A stretch of 64,000 nucleotides of DNA, from contig NZ_JAUSZX010000001.1 in the NCBI RefSeq assembly GCF_030818015.1, forward strand, positions 682,001-746,000, given 5' to 3'. Every line of letters starts with the position of its first letter. Position 1 is the first letter of the stretch. Positions 8,262-17,029 of this stretch are shown in pieces. A program made the position numbers and the translations under genes. The notes below the pieces were generated by a model that saw nothing but the letters and a program-made list of their open reading frames with translations, had not been told where the DNA came from and did no database searches. This DNA comes from Arthrobacter globiformis (GTDB lineage Bacteria; Actinomycetota; Actinomycetes; Actinomycetales; Micrococcaceae).

Positions 8262-10925
8262 TTACTTCCTGTTCTTGGTGGGCACTTGCGCTGCCAAGAA
8301 CATGGACCGGCTGAGCGGCGTGACGGTCAGTGACTTCAGTCGGGCGGTTCCCCCTTCAGCGAAGAGCGCCACCTGGTTGGCGCCCTGTTCGGGGAAGACC
8401 TGGTCCGTGATGGTCCGCAGGCCGTTCTGGGCGAACACCTCCACCGAGGACCGGTCCACGTAGATGCGCAGCGTCACGTTGCCGCTCACGTCTACGGTCA
8501 CGGGGGCGGAGTCAACCGAAACGAAGAGCGGGTGGAAGTCAGTGCTGCCGGAGTTGCTTCGGTCGACGTACAGCTCCCCGGTTGCCTTGTCGTAGCCGAT
8601 GACCGTCGATTTACTGCCGTTCCCCAGGACTGTGATCCCGGCCTTGGACGCTGATCCGGGGGCGAACGTCACGTCGATCCGCTGCACGTCGCCCGAGGCC
8701 GCAGACGGCAGCGCGTGGGTGCCGGCGGGAATGTTCCGCGCCCGCTTTTCGGCGTAGCTTTCCTTTGTGCCGAGGCCATCCACCTGCTGGACTGCCTTCT
8801 GCGTCAGCCGTGGACCGTTGGCCGTCTGCGTCAGGGCAACTTCGCGGGGGAGGGACATGGCGCTGCGCCATGGCGAGGTTGGAATGTTGTTGGCGTAGTC
8901 CCAGTTGTTCATCCAGCCGAGCATGATGCGCTTGCTCTGCGGCATGTTGTTGAAGGACACGGACGCGTAGTAGTCCCGGCCGTAGTCGAGCCAGTCATAG
9001 GTCTGGACCCGCGGCGTGGCCGGCCGCGGAGAGGCGACGAACTCGTCCGCCAGGATGTGGCCCCAGCCGAAGCGGTTGTTGTCCACCACCCGGATGCTGG
9101 CCTGCCGCCCCCTGAACTCGGAAACGTTCCACGATGCCCAGTCCAGGACCTCGCTGTTAGCCCCGGTGGCCGACCTGACCACCTTGCCGTCCACCACGAG
9201 GTTGACGGTGGTCTCATCGGAACGCGGCACTGCGGCCTGATCCGTCAGCATGACGTGGTCCAGGGTGAGGTGTCCCCAGCCGCCGGTGGCCTGGTCCACG
9301 ATCCGGAGCTGTGCCTGCTGCCCGGCGAACTCGGACACGTCCCAGCCCTTCCAGTTCAGGGCTCCAGCGTCATCGCCGGCGAGACTGCGGACCACGTTGC
9401 CGTTCACCAGCAACTGGGCTTCCAGCGTCTGTCCGGAGCCTGCCGTGCGGTGTCCGCCGCCCACCAGCATGCTCATGAAGTTCCGGTTTACCGTGAACGA
9501 CGGCGACGTCAGGGTTCCCTGCCTCTCGTCGCTGGACGCGCCTCCCGTATCGAACGTGTTGATCCGTTTGGTGCCGATATAGAAGTCGCCGCCGGAGGTT
9601 GCTGGCTGGAACACCGGTGCCAGATCCCCGGTTCCTGTCCACCCGGCGTCGGCCAGAGTAGAGCCGTCCGGTACCTCAAAGCCGTTGAACAACAGGTCCC
9701 CCGGCGGCGGGGTGTTGTCCAGCTTGTCCGAGACCCGCGGATGCTGTCCGCCGCCCACCAGGAAGTTGAGGTAATCGCTGTCCACGGTGAACTGCGGCGA
9801 GGCCATCGACCCCAGCGGCCAGTCGCCGTCGTTGAATGAATTGATCAGGCCGGCGCCGGCAAAGCCTGTGACGGCGTTCTGCCCGGTGAGGGTGCCGGCC
9901 GCGGGTGCCCCGGCGAATGGCCCGTCCTTCCAGTTGCCGGGTTCGTTGTTCACCGTCCAGCCGTTGTACGTGCCGTCGTTGAAGCCTGCCAGGGGAGTGC
10001 CCGCGGGCAGCGCGTCACTGGCCTTCGTCGTCTCCGAGGTGAACGTGGTGCCGTCGAAATTGCCCACGAAATACTGCCCGGCCGAGCCTCCGGCCACGCC
10101 TCCCGGGTTGATGTTGACCACCATCACCCACTTGACGTTCGCGGGGTTGCCGTCGACGGCAAGCGGGAACAGGTCTGGGCATTCCCAGAGCCCGCCCGTG
10201 GCGTTCGCCGGGCCGAACTCGCTGAGCTGTGTCCAGTCCTTGAGGTTGCCGGACTTGTACAGCACCACCTTGTGCTCGGTAGCCTCGACGGCTGCCATCA
10301 CCCAGTAGCCGCCTCCGCCGGGGGAGTCGTACCAAAACACCTTTGGATCGCGGAAGTTCGCCGAGTTGCGGTTTAGCACCGGGTTGCCGCTGTACTTGGT
10401 CCATGTCTTGCCCTCATCCAGGCTGTACGCAAGGGATTGGGCCTGCAGCCCCTTGTACGGCGAGGCGTCCTTGTAGGCGCTGGTAAAGATCGCCACGAGA
10501 GGAGGGTTCGCGGCCGTGCCCAGGCCGGAGCTGTTGTTCTTGTCCACCACCACGCTGCCGGAGAAGATGTCCTGCTGGTCGTCGGTGGCGATGGCCAGCG
10601 GCTGCTCCTTCCAGTGCACCAGGTCTGTTGACGTGGCGTGTCCCCAAGACATGTTGCCCCACTGGTTGCCGGACGGATTGTGCTGGTAGTAGAGGTGGTA
10701 GACGCCCTTGTAGAACACCATCCCGTTGGGATCGTTCATCCAGTTCTGCTGCGGCGTGTAGTGGTAGGCCGGCCGAAACTGCTCGTCGCCGGAGGTGCCC
10801 GCCGCCGTTGCCGTCCCTGCTCCCGCGAGTACCGCGGCGAGGCTGAGGCCGGCCACGGTCAGAGCGGTACATAACTGTAGCCTGCCGAATTTTCTCTGGT
10901 GCATTGTGCTGGTGTCGCCCTTCAT
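8262..10925 (-). CDS. Secreted GH32 levanase / beta-fructosidase with inserted modules
   Basis: Exported fructan hydrolase, 887 aa. A Sec signal peptide (about residues 9-42, ending TATAA) is followed by the GH32 five-bladed propeller. The nucleophile motif WMNDPNG (Asp65), the RDP motif (192-194) and the acid/base ECP (Glu248) are all present. Between YFVGNF (about 285-290) and the last blade (YDWLDYGRDYYA, about 643-654) lies an insert of some 350 residues. It contains two copies of a lectin-like module (SPxFTV...LVGGG, and GWGH-ending halves). The C-terminal GH32 beta-sandwich follows. Start ATG 10925 has GGAAAGG upstream; an internal ATG at 10904 is the alternative. An operator and weak promoter upstream place it under the LacI regulator. 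It should release fructose for the ABC importer. Confidence 0.9.
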   Translation of the reverse strand: MKGDTSTMHQRKFGRLQLCTALTVAGLSLAAVLAGAGTATAAGTSGDEQFRPAYHYTPQQNWMNDPNGMVFYKGVYHLYYQHNPSGNQWGNMSWGHATSTDLVHWKEQPLAIATDDQQDIFSGSVVVDKNNSSGLGTAANPPLVAIFTSAYKDASPYKGLQAQSLAYSLDEGKTWTKYSGNPVLNRNSANFRDPKVFWYDSPGGGGYWVMAAVEATEHKVVLYKSGNLKDWTQLSEFGPANATGGLWECPDLFPLAVDGNPANVKWVMVVNINPGGVAGGSAGQYFVGNFDGTTFTSETTKASDALPAGTPLAGFNDGTYNGWTVNNEPGNWKDGPFAGAPAAGTLTGQNAVTGFAGAGLINSFNDGDWPLGSMASPQFTVDSDYLNFLVGGGQHPRVSDKLDNTPPPGDLLFNGFEVPDGSTLADAGWTGTGDLAPVFQPATSGGDFYIGTKRINTFDTGGASSDERQGTLTSPSFTVNRNFMSMLVGGGHRTAGSGQTLEAQLLVNGNVVRSLAGDDAGALNWKGWDVSEFAGQQAQLRIVDQATGGWGHLTLDHVMLTDQAAVPRSDETTVNLVVDGKVVRSATGANSEVLDWASWNVSEFRGRQASIRVVDNNRFGWGHILADEFVASPRPATPRVQTYDWLDYGRDYYASVSFNNMPQSKRIMLGWMNNWDYANNIPTSPWRSAMSLPREVALTQTANGPRLTQKAVQQVDGLGTKESYAEKRARNIPAGTHALPSAASGDVQRIDVTFAPGSASKAGITVLGNGSKSTVIGYDKATGELYVDRSNSGSTDFHPLFVSVDSAPVTVDVSGNVTLRIYVDRSSVEVFAQNGLRTITDQVFPEQGANQVALFAEGGTARLKSLTVTPLSRSMFLAAQVPTKNRK

Positions 10926-10956
10926 CGCGCGTGCCTTTCCCCAACTTGAGATGGGT

Positions 10957-10970
10957 AGACAACGTTGTCA
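10957..10970. promoter_or_regulatory. LacI-type operator, levanase gene
   Basis: On the minus strand this reads TGACAACGTTGTCT, with a perfect 12-bp palindrome at its core (10958-10969). It differs by one base from the operator at the LacI gene start. It sits 32 bases upstream of the levanase start codon. Confidence 0.7.
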
Positions 10971-10979
10971 GTGACTGGA

Positions 10980-11009
10980 ACGCTAGGGGATGTCCACAAG
11001 ACAAGTCAA
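10980..11009 (-). promoter_or_regulatory. Putative levanase promoter
   Basis: Minus-strand TTGACT (11004-11009), an 18-base spacer, then TAGCGT (10980-10985). The -10 is poor, but the layout (promoter, then operator, then gene) mirrors the frc promoter. Confidence 0.3.
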
Positions 11010-11218
11010 CGGATCCGACGGCTGCAAATCGGCCTGCTGTTCGTGCCCCTTGGAGCTGGCTACCGCCCGGACCCTGCCTCCAGGCCAACAGTTGCCAGCC
11101 CCCGGAGGAAGCGCCCAGGCCAGCGCCGCCGCCGTTCCCCGTGGGGGCGCTAGGCGGACACCGTTGTCACGGTTCTGCCTGCGAAGTTCGCCGGGAGCGC
11201 GGTTGTTAGGGTGGAATC

Positions 11219-11557
11219 ATGAAACGCAGCCTCCTCGCCATGTCCATGCTTCCTGTCCTTGTCCTGCTGGCGGGCTGCGCCCAGGCCGAGGAAGCAGCCC
11301 AGAATGCGGCGAGCTCGGCGGTGTCCCAGGTTGCCAACGCTGCGGCCGAGCAGGTGAAGGGCCAGATCTGCACCCTGATCGAGGACGGCCTGGTGAGCTC
11401 CTCGGACAAGGCTGCGCTCGCGGGTCTTGCCGCCGGCGCCGAAACGGCCGGCGTGCCCGCCGAAATCACCGGACCCCTGAATGCAATCGCCCAGGCCGGC
11501 GACAAGGTTCCCAGCGATTCTGTCCGTGAGCTTCAGAAGGCCTGCGCTGCCGCTTAG
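11219..11557 (+). CDS. Small lipoprotein of unknown function
   Basis: 112-aa protein with a lipoprotein signal peptide: basic start MKRSLL, hydrophobic core, and lipobox LLAGC with Cys20. The mature part is Ala-rich and helical, with two conserved-looking cysteines (QICTLIEDG and the terminal KACAAA) that could pair. No enzyme motif is visible. Start ATG 11219 has TTAGGGTGG upstream. I do not recognise a named family. It stands alone between the levanase promoter region and malQ. Confidence 0.7.
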   Translation: MKRSLLAMSMLPVLVLLAGCAQAEEAAQNAASSAVSQVANAAAEQVKGQICTLIEDGLVSSSDKAALAGLAAGAETAGVPAEITGPLNAIAQAGDKVPSDSVRELQKACAAA

Positions 11558-11786
11558 GCCTGACCGCGGGAAGGTCACCACCAAGGCAGGTCACCCCTGC
11601 GGCGGATCACCACTTGGCCGTCACCAGTAAGCACGACATCCATAGAGCTTTTGACCCACGGCCTCCCCAGCCAGTCAACGCAGCCTGCAATAATCGGAAC
11701 CAGCAGTTGCGGGGGCGCTGAAAACGGCCGGCCGCAACGGGCAGCAGCGTTAGTTTCGGGCCGATTACAGCAGACGAGGCGGACAT

Positions 11787-14033
11787 ATGAAGGCTCCCAG
11801 CCAGCAGCACGCGACTCCCCCTGAAGGACCTTTCCCTGCAACCTCTTCCCCTGAGCCTTCTTCCGCGCGAATGCCGGCGAGCAACGGAGCGCCGGTAACC
11901 AACACCGGGGTCAATCCCGAGCTGCTGCGCTGGCTGGCGGAGGCGTACGGCGTTGGCACGTCCTACCAGGGGTGGGACGGGCAGCCGCATAACGTTGCGG
12001 CCGAAACCCTGATCGGCGTCCTGGCCGCGCTGGGCGTCCACGCCCATACCGATCAGCTCATCGAACACGAACTGGCAGAGGCGGAACTGGCGCCCTGGCG
12101 CCGGATGCTGCCGCCCGCCGTCGTGATTCAGGAAGGCACACCTGGGCAGGTGAGCGTCCATGTCCCGCACGGTTCGACCGTCCGCATGTGGGCCACCACC
12201 GAGGATGGACGCGAGCTGGAGGCCGTCCAGGAGGACGTTTGGGTGGAACCCCGGGAAGTGGACGGCGTTCTGACCGGCCGGGCCACCTTTGCCGTGCCAC
12301 AAAACACAGGCCTGGGGTGGCACACCCTGCGTGCCGAGGCGGCCGGGGTGGTTGCCGAAGCCACGCTGGTGGTGACCCCCGCCAGCCTGTCCACGGCAGC
12401 TGACCTTGAGCAGCGCCGGGGCTGGGGGCTCGCGACGCAGCTGTACTCCGTCCGTTCCAAGCGGTCCTGGGGTGTGGGCGATTTTGCCGACCTCGCCGAG
12501 CTTGCAGCGGTTGCCGGCGCACGCGGGGCCGACTACGTGCTGGTGAATCCACTGCACGCGGCCGATCCCGTGCCGCCCCTGGAACCGTCGCCGTATTCAC
12601 CGTCGACCCGCCGGTTCTTCAACCCGCTGTACCTGCGGATTGAGGCTATTCCGGAACTGGCCTACTTGAAGCCGAAGAAGCAGTCGCTCGTTCACGGCCT
12701 CATGAAGCAGAGTCGGAAGCTGAACAAGGATGCCACGCGGCTTGACCGGGACAAGGTCTACTCCGCCAAGCTCGCAGCGCTCGAGCTGATCTTCGACGTC
12801 CGCCGTTCGCCGTCGCGGCAGTTGGCGTTTGAGGAGTACTGCCGCAGGGCAGGCGCCGGGCTGGATGACTTTGCCCTCTGGTGCGCCATCCGTGAGGACC
12901 TCGACGCCGATGACCCGTTTTGGGCCGACCCAACGGCTGCGCTCGGCTCGCCTTTGGCGGAGAAGCTGCGCGGCGAGCTGGCGGAACGGATCGAGTTCCA
13001 CCGCTGGCTGCAGTGGCTCTGTGATGAGCAGCTTGAATCTGCCCAGCAGGCCGCCCGCAACGCCGGCATGCGCCTGGGCGTGATCAACGACCTCGCCGTC
13101 GGCGTGGACCTCCAGAGTTCCGACGCCTGGACGCTGCACGGCGTCCTCGCGCCCGGCGTCAGCGTCGGCGCGCCGCCGGACATGTACAACCAGCTGGGCC
13201 AGGACTGGCACCAGCCGCCATGGCACCCCACCCGCCTGGCCGAGGCCGGTTACAAGCCGTTCCGGGAGATGCTCGCGACGGTGCTGCGGCATTCGGGCGG
13301 CATCCGGGTGGACCATATCCTCGGCTTCTTCCGGCTCTGGTGGGTGCCCGAGGGGAACTCACCGGTGGACGGCGCATACGTCAGGTTCGACCACGACGCC
13401 ATGATCGGCATCCTCGCCCTGGAGGCTCACCGTGCCGGCGCCGTTGTGATCGGCGAGGACCTGGGCACCTTCGAGCCGTGGGTCCGGGACTACCTGGCCG
13501 CGCGGGGCATCCTGGGCACCTCGATCCTGTGGTTTGAGAACGACGGTGACGCCCCGCTGCCGCCCGAGCGGTACCGGCTGCAGGCGCTCTCCAGCGTGAA
13601 CACGCACGACCTCCCTCCCACGGCCGGCTACCTCGCCGGCGACCACGTGACGCTGCGGAACGCGTTGGGGCTGCTGGAGCGTTCCGCGGAGGAGGAGCGC
13701 CTGGAGCACAATGCCAAGCTGGAGAAAATGATGGACCTGCTCCGGCAGCGGGGCTTCCTTTCGTCCAGCGACGCCGGATCCGAACAGGAACGCATCGAGG
13801 CGCTGCACCGACTGCTCGCGCAGACCCCCTCAGTCCTTCTCGGGGTGGCGCTCGTGGACGCTGTCGGCGAACGCAGGGTGCAGAACCAGCCCGGCACCAC
13901 CTCCGCCCAGTACCCCAACTGGCAGGTGCCGCTGGCCAACTCCGACGGGGACCCCGTGCTGATCGACAGCCTTGAGGGCGACGACAGGTTCAACTCCCTG
14001 CTTGCTGCGGTCGAGGAGGCCATGCGGGCCTAG
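11787..14033 (+). CDS. malQ: 4-alpha-glucanotransferase (amylomaltase, GH77)
   Basis: Cytosolic disproportionating enzyme that transfers alpha-1,4-glucan segments between maltodextrins, 748 aa. An actinobacterial-type N-terminal extension (about 1-190) precedes the GH77 barrel. Motifs seen: SPYSPSTRRFFNPLY, the nucleophile block GGIRVDHILGFFRLWWVPEG, the acid/base block VVIGEDLGTF, and SVNTHDLPPTAGY. Start ATG 11787 has GAGGCGG a few bases upstream. It is convergent with the secreted alpha-amylase gene, with a 4-base overlap. Together they could process starch: the amylase outside, MalQ on imported dextrins. No maltose transporter is in the window. Confidence 0.94.
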   Translation: MKAPSQQHATPPEGPFPATSSPEPSSARMPASNGAPVTNTGVNPELLRWLAEAYGVGTSYQGWDGQPHNVAAETLIGVLAALGVHAHTDQLIEHELAEAELAPWRRMLPPAVVIQEGTPGQVSVHVPHGSTVRMWATTEDGRELEAVQEDVWVEPREVDGVLTGRATFAVPQNTGLGWHTLRAEAAGVVAEATLVVTPASLSTAADLEQRRGWGLATQLYSVRSKRSWGVGDFADLAELAAVAGARGADYVLVNPLHAADPVPPLEPSPYSPSTRRFFNPLYLRIEAIPELAYLKPKKQSLVHGLMKQSRKLNKDATRLDRDKVYSAKLAALELIFDVRRSPSRQLAFEEYCRRAGAGLDDFALWCAIREDLDADDPFWADPTAALGSPLAEKLRGELAERIEFHRWLQWLCDEQLESAQQAARNAGMRLGVINDLAVGVDLQSSDAWTLHGVLAPGVSVGAPPDMYNQLGQDWHQPPWHPTRLAEAGYKPFREMLATVLRHSGGIRVDHILGFFRLWWVPEGNSPVDGAYVRFDHDAMIGILALEAHRAGAVVIGEDLGTFEPWVRDYLAARGILGTSILWFENDGDAPLPPERYRLQALSSVNTHDLPPTAGYLAGDHVTLRNALGLLERSAEEERLEHNAKLEKMMDLLRQRGFLSSSDAGSEQERIEALHRLLAQTPSVLLGVALVDAVGERRVQNQPGTTSAQYPNWQVPLANSDGDPVLIDSLEGDDRFNSLLAAVEEAMRA

Positions 14034-16870
14034 CCGACCGTGATCACGTGCGTGGTGTGGTCGTACCGGAAGGTGACCGGGCCGCCGTCGTGATTCAGCA
14101 CGATGTTGGAACCGTTTGGGGCGCCATCCTTGCCGTAGTTTTCATCCCAGGAACCGTTGATGGCCGCCTTGAATTCGTACTGCCCCGCGGGAAGGTCGGC
14201 CGTGAGTTTCCACTGGCGATCGGCCGGATCAAAGGCCATGAACGCCGCCCCGCACGCCGGCTGCCAATCCTCCGGGCACCCCATCTCGTTGTTCAGGCTT
14301 CCCGCCACAGTGACAGAGTCGGGCTGCGGTGCGGCGCCCACCACCACTGTCCGGACATTGCTCACCACGTTTGACCCTTCGAGGCTTGCCCGGTAGCGCA
14401 CCTCGGTGCCGTCGGCGAGGTCCAGGGCGGTTAGGTCGTCTGCCACCGAGTAGGCCGGCGACGAGTCATCTGCGGAGCCGATGGCTGTCCAGGGCCCGCC
14501 CGCGATGCTGCGCTCAAAGCGCACCACGTGGCTGGCCTTCTCCGGGTCCGCCGTGGCAACCACGTCCACATTCCCCTGGACGGTGCTGCCCTCGGCCGGC
14601 TGCTGGATGGCCAGCAGCGGGTCCGGCACCACAACCGACCGGGAGGCGCTGACCGACGTGCGGCCGGCGTTGTTCAGGACGGCCGCCCGGTACTCCACCG
14701 CAGTGCCGGTGTCCAGTCCCGAGACATCGTGGAAGACGCGGTAGGGGGCGGTGTCGTCTGTGCCAACTCGCTCCCACTTGCCGCCCGGCGTCCTGGCCTC
14801 AAAGGTGACCTCGTAGAACGAGTTGCCGTCGACGTCGGCCGTCACCTGGATACGGCCGTTATCCCCGGCGGACGTGGCCGCAGCCGCGGCGGAAACGGGG
14901 GCCTGCAGCGCGACGGCGGGCGCCGCCTTCTCTCGTGGGATCCGGCCGGATGACTGGTAGACGACGGCGGACAGTGGCGGCACCGTGACGGTGAGTTTGC
15001 CGTCGGCTGAGGTCTTGGAGTTTTCGGCGGCGTCGCCGTAGATGAGGCTGTAATTGCGCTTGGCGATGTAGGTGGGAACAGCGGCGGTCTGAGGTTCCTC
15101 ACTGTTGTTCAGCGCTACCACGTACTCGCGCTGTTCCTTGGCATCGGTGCGCGAAAACGCGTAGATGCCGGGCCCGTCCGAGGCGTAGCGGTGCTGGTGG
15201 GCGCCGTCGCGCAGGGCGGGGTGCTGCTTGGTCAGCTGCGCGAGTTCGCGGATCTTGGCGTAGAGGGGATGCCCGGTGTTGAAGTTGTCGGTGGCGTGGG
15301 TGCCGTCCGTACCGAGCAGGTCATCGTCGAGGTAGTCGGGCACCTTGCTGGCGAATAGCGTCTGGCGGGCGTCCTGGTCCCCGCCGGGCCCCGTGAAGCC
15401 CTGCTCGTCGCCGTAGTAGACCACGGGGTTTCCGCGGGAAAAGTACATGAGCTCGTGGGCGAGTTCGTCGCGGGCCACGCGTTCGGCGTCGTCCGCGTCC
15501 GGGTTGTCGGTGCTGATGAAGCTGCCGATCCGGCCCATGTCGTGGTTCCCCAGGAAGGTGGGCAGTTGGTAGACGTTGGAGTCCGCGTCGGTGTACCAAT
15601 CGTCGGCGGCGAAGAAGGTCCCAAGTTGCTTCGCATCCTGGCTTTTCGAGGCGAAATTGCGCGCCGCATCCTGGAACGGGAAGTCGAGGACCGCCTGCAT
15701 TCTGTTGCGGGTGGTGAACTGGCTCGTGTTGCTCTTGGACGTGTCGAAGACCTCGCCGAACATGAAGAACTCGTCCTTGCCGTGCTCCTTGGCGTATGCC
15801 AGGACTTCTGGCCCGAACTGCTGCCAGAATTCGTCGTTGACGTGCTTCATCGTGTCGATGCGGAACCCGTCCACGCCGAAGTCCCGGATCCACGTCTCGT
15901 AGATGTCCGTCATGCCGGCCACGACCCTCGGGTGTTCGGTGAACAGGTCGTCCAGGCCGAAGAAGTCTCCGTAGAAGGAGTTTTCGCCGGCAAAGGTGGT
16001 GTCGCCGCGGTTGTGATAGAGCGTCGGGTCGTTGAGCCAGGCCGGAACCTTGAGGTTCTGTTCCGCCGGATCAAGCACCGGCGAGTACGGGAAGGAGGTC
16101 TCGGCGTCGAGCATGGGGAAGTCTGCGCGGCCGGCGAAGTCCCGGTCATCGAAGGCTTCGCCCGAAGCGGTGCGATACGGCTCTTTGTCCTTGGAAACAT
16201 AGCCGGTGCGGGCGCCCTCCTTGTAGCCGATCACGTCCGCGGTGTGGTTGGTGATGATGTCGAAATACACCTTCATGCCTCGTGAGTGCGCCTCGTCGAT
16301 CAGCGCTTTCAGCTCGGCGTTGGTGCCCAGATGCGGATCGATCTGGGTGAAGTCCGTGACCCAGTAGCCGTGGTAGCCGGCGGAATTGTCCTCGGGCTGG
16401 ACCGCCTTGTTCTTGAAGCTTGGTGTCAGCCAGATCGCCGTGGTTCCGAGCCCCTGGATGTAATCGATCTTGTCCAGCAGGCCGTTCAGGTCCCCGCCGT
16501 TGTAGAAGCCCTTGCGGGTGGGGTCGAAGCCGGAGACCATCGGATCTGGTCCCAGGCCGCCTTCGTCGTTGCCGGTGTCGCCGTTGCTGAATCTGTCGGC
16601 CATAACGAAGTAGAAGTTCTCGTCTGTGACAGGAGTGCGGAGGGAATGGGCCCCTTTATCCGTGTCCGACGGCGGGCCCGGGGTTTTGTTGGTGGCCGCG
16701 GCTTGGGTTGGCGCTTCGGTTGGCGGGGCTGTTCGGGCGGTCGCTGCCTGCGCGGGCAGGGCCGATGCAGCCAGCAGGACGAGCGCGCCGGCTGCTGCCA
16801 GAGTTGCGCGGGTGGGCTTGATGGGAGTGCCGGTGCGGCGCGGGGAATTCAGGCGAGGGACGGTGAACAT
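14030..16870 (-). CDS. Secreted GH13 alpha-amylase with C-terminal starch-binding X25-like module
   Basis: Exported starch hydrolase, 946 aa. The signal peptide ends near ALPAQAA (about 43). The GH13 barrel shows region I DIITNHTAD (204-212), region II GFRIDTMKH (nucleophile Asp339), region III FMFGEVFD (acid/base Glu373) and region IV FLGNHDM (Asp444). Two bacterial-Ig or fibronectin-like repeats follow. The final ~100 residues (VTVAGSLNNEMGCPEDW to the end, with GSWDENYG) resemble the amylopullulanase X25 starch-binding module. Start ATG 16870 is chosen for GGAAGG six bases upstream; the frame extends to 16951 without support. A LacI-type operator lies 16-29 bases upstream of the start. Confidence 0.92.
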   Translation of the reverse strand: MFTVPRLNSPRRTGTPIKPTRATLAAAGALVLLAASALPAQAATARTAPPTEAPTQAAATNKTPGPPSDTDKGAHSLRTPVTDENFYFVMADRFSNGDTGNDEGGLGPDPMVSGFDPTRKGFYNGGDLNGLLDKIDYIQGLGTTAIWLTPSFKNKAVQPEDNSAGYHGYWVTDFTQIDPHLGTNAELKALIDEAHSRGMKVYFDIITNHTADVIGYKEGARTGYVSKDKEPYRTASGEAFDDRDFAGRADFPMLDAETSFPYSPVLDPAEQNLKVPAWLNDPTLYHNRGDTTFAGENSFYGDFFGLDDLFTEHPRVVAGMTDIYETWIRDFGVDGFRIDTMKHVNDEFWQQFGPEVLAYAKEHGKDEFFMFGEVFDTSKSNTSQFTTRNRMQAVLDFPFQDAARNFASKSQDAKQLGTFFAADDWYTDADSNVYQLPTFLGNHDMGRIGSFISTDNPDADDAERVARDELAHELMYFSRGNPVVYYGDEQGFTGPGGDQDARQTLFASKVPDYLDDDLLGTDGTHATDNFNTGHPLYAKIRELAQLTKQHPALRDGAHQHRYASDGPGIYAFSRTDAKEQREYVVALNNSEEPQTAAVPTYIAKRNYSLIYGDAAENSKTSADGKLTVTVPPLSAVVYQSSGRIPREKAAPAVALQAPVSAAAAATSAGDNGRIQVTADVDGNSFYEVTFEARTPGGKWERVGTDDTAPYRVFHDVSGLDTGTAVEYRAAVLNNAGRTSVSASRSVVVPDPLLAIQQPAEGSTVQGNVDVVATADPEKASHVVRFERSIAGGPWTAIGSADDSSPAYSVADDLTALDLADGTEVRYRASLEGSNVVSNVRTVVVGAAPQPDSVTVAGSLNNEMGCPEDWQPACGAAFMAFDPADRQWKLTADLPAGQYEFKAAINGSWDENYGKDGAPNGSNIVLNHDGGPVTFRYDHTTHVITVG

Positions 16871-16885
16871 GTTGGACCTTCCGCA

Positions 16886-16899
16886 AAGCAACGTTGCTT
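16886..16899. promoter_or_regulatory. LacI-type operator, amylase gene
   Basis: AAGCAACGTTGCTT is a perfect 14-bp palindrome with central CG, right upstream of the amylase ribosome-binding site. It differs from the fructose operators (AAGCAACG versus TGACAACG), so a different LacI/MalR-type repressor, not in this window, is expected. Confidence 0.6.
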
Positions 16900-17029
16900 G
16901 TCCGGGTGGGGAAGCCCGGAATCCGTTAGGGTGCCGACTCGTCCAAGGCAAGCCCGATCACCAATATCGCTCCTGTGATGGAGGCGTATTGGTAATGACT
17001 AATCCTGTATTGGCTTTGTCGATTGCGGT

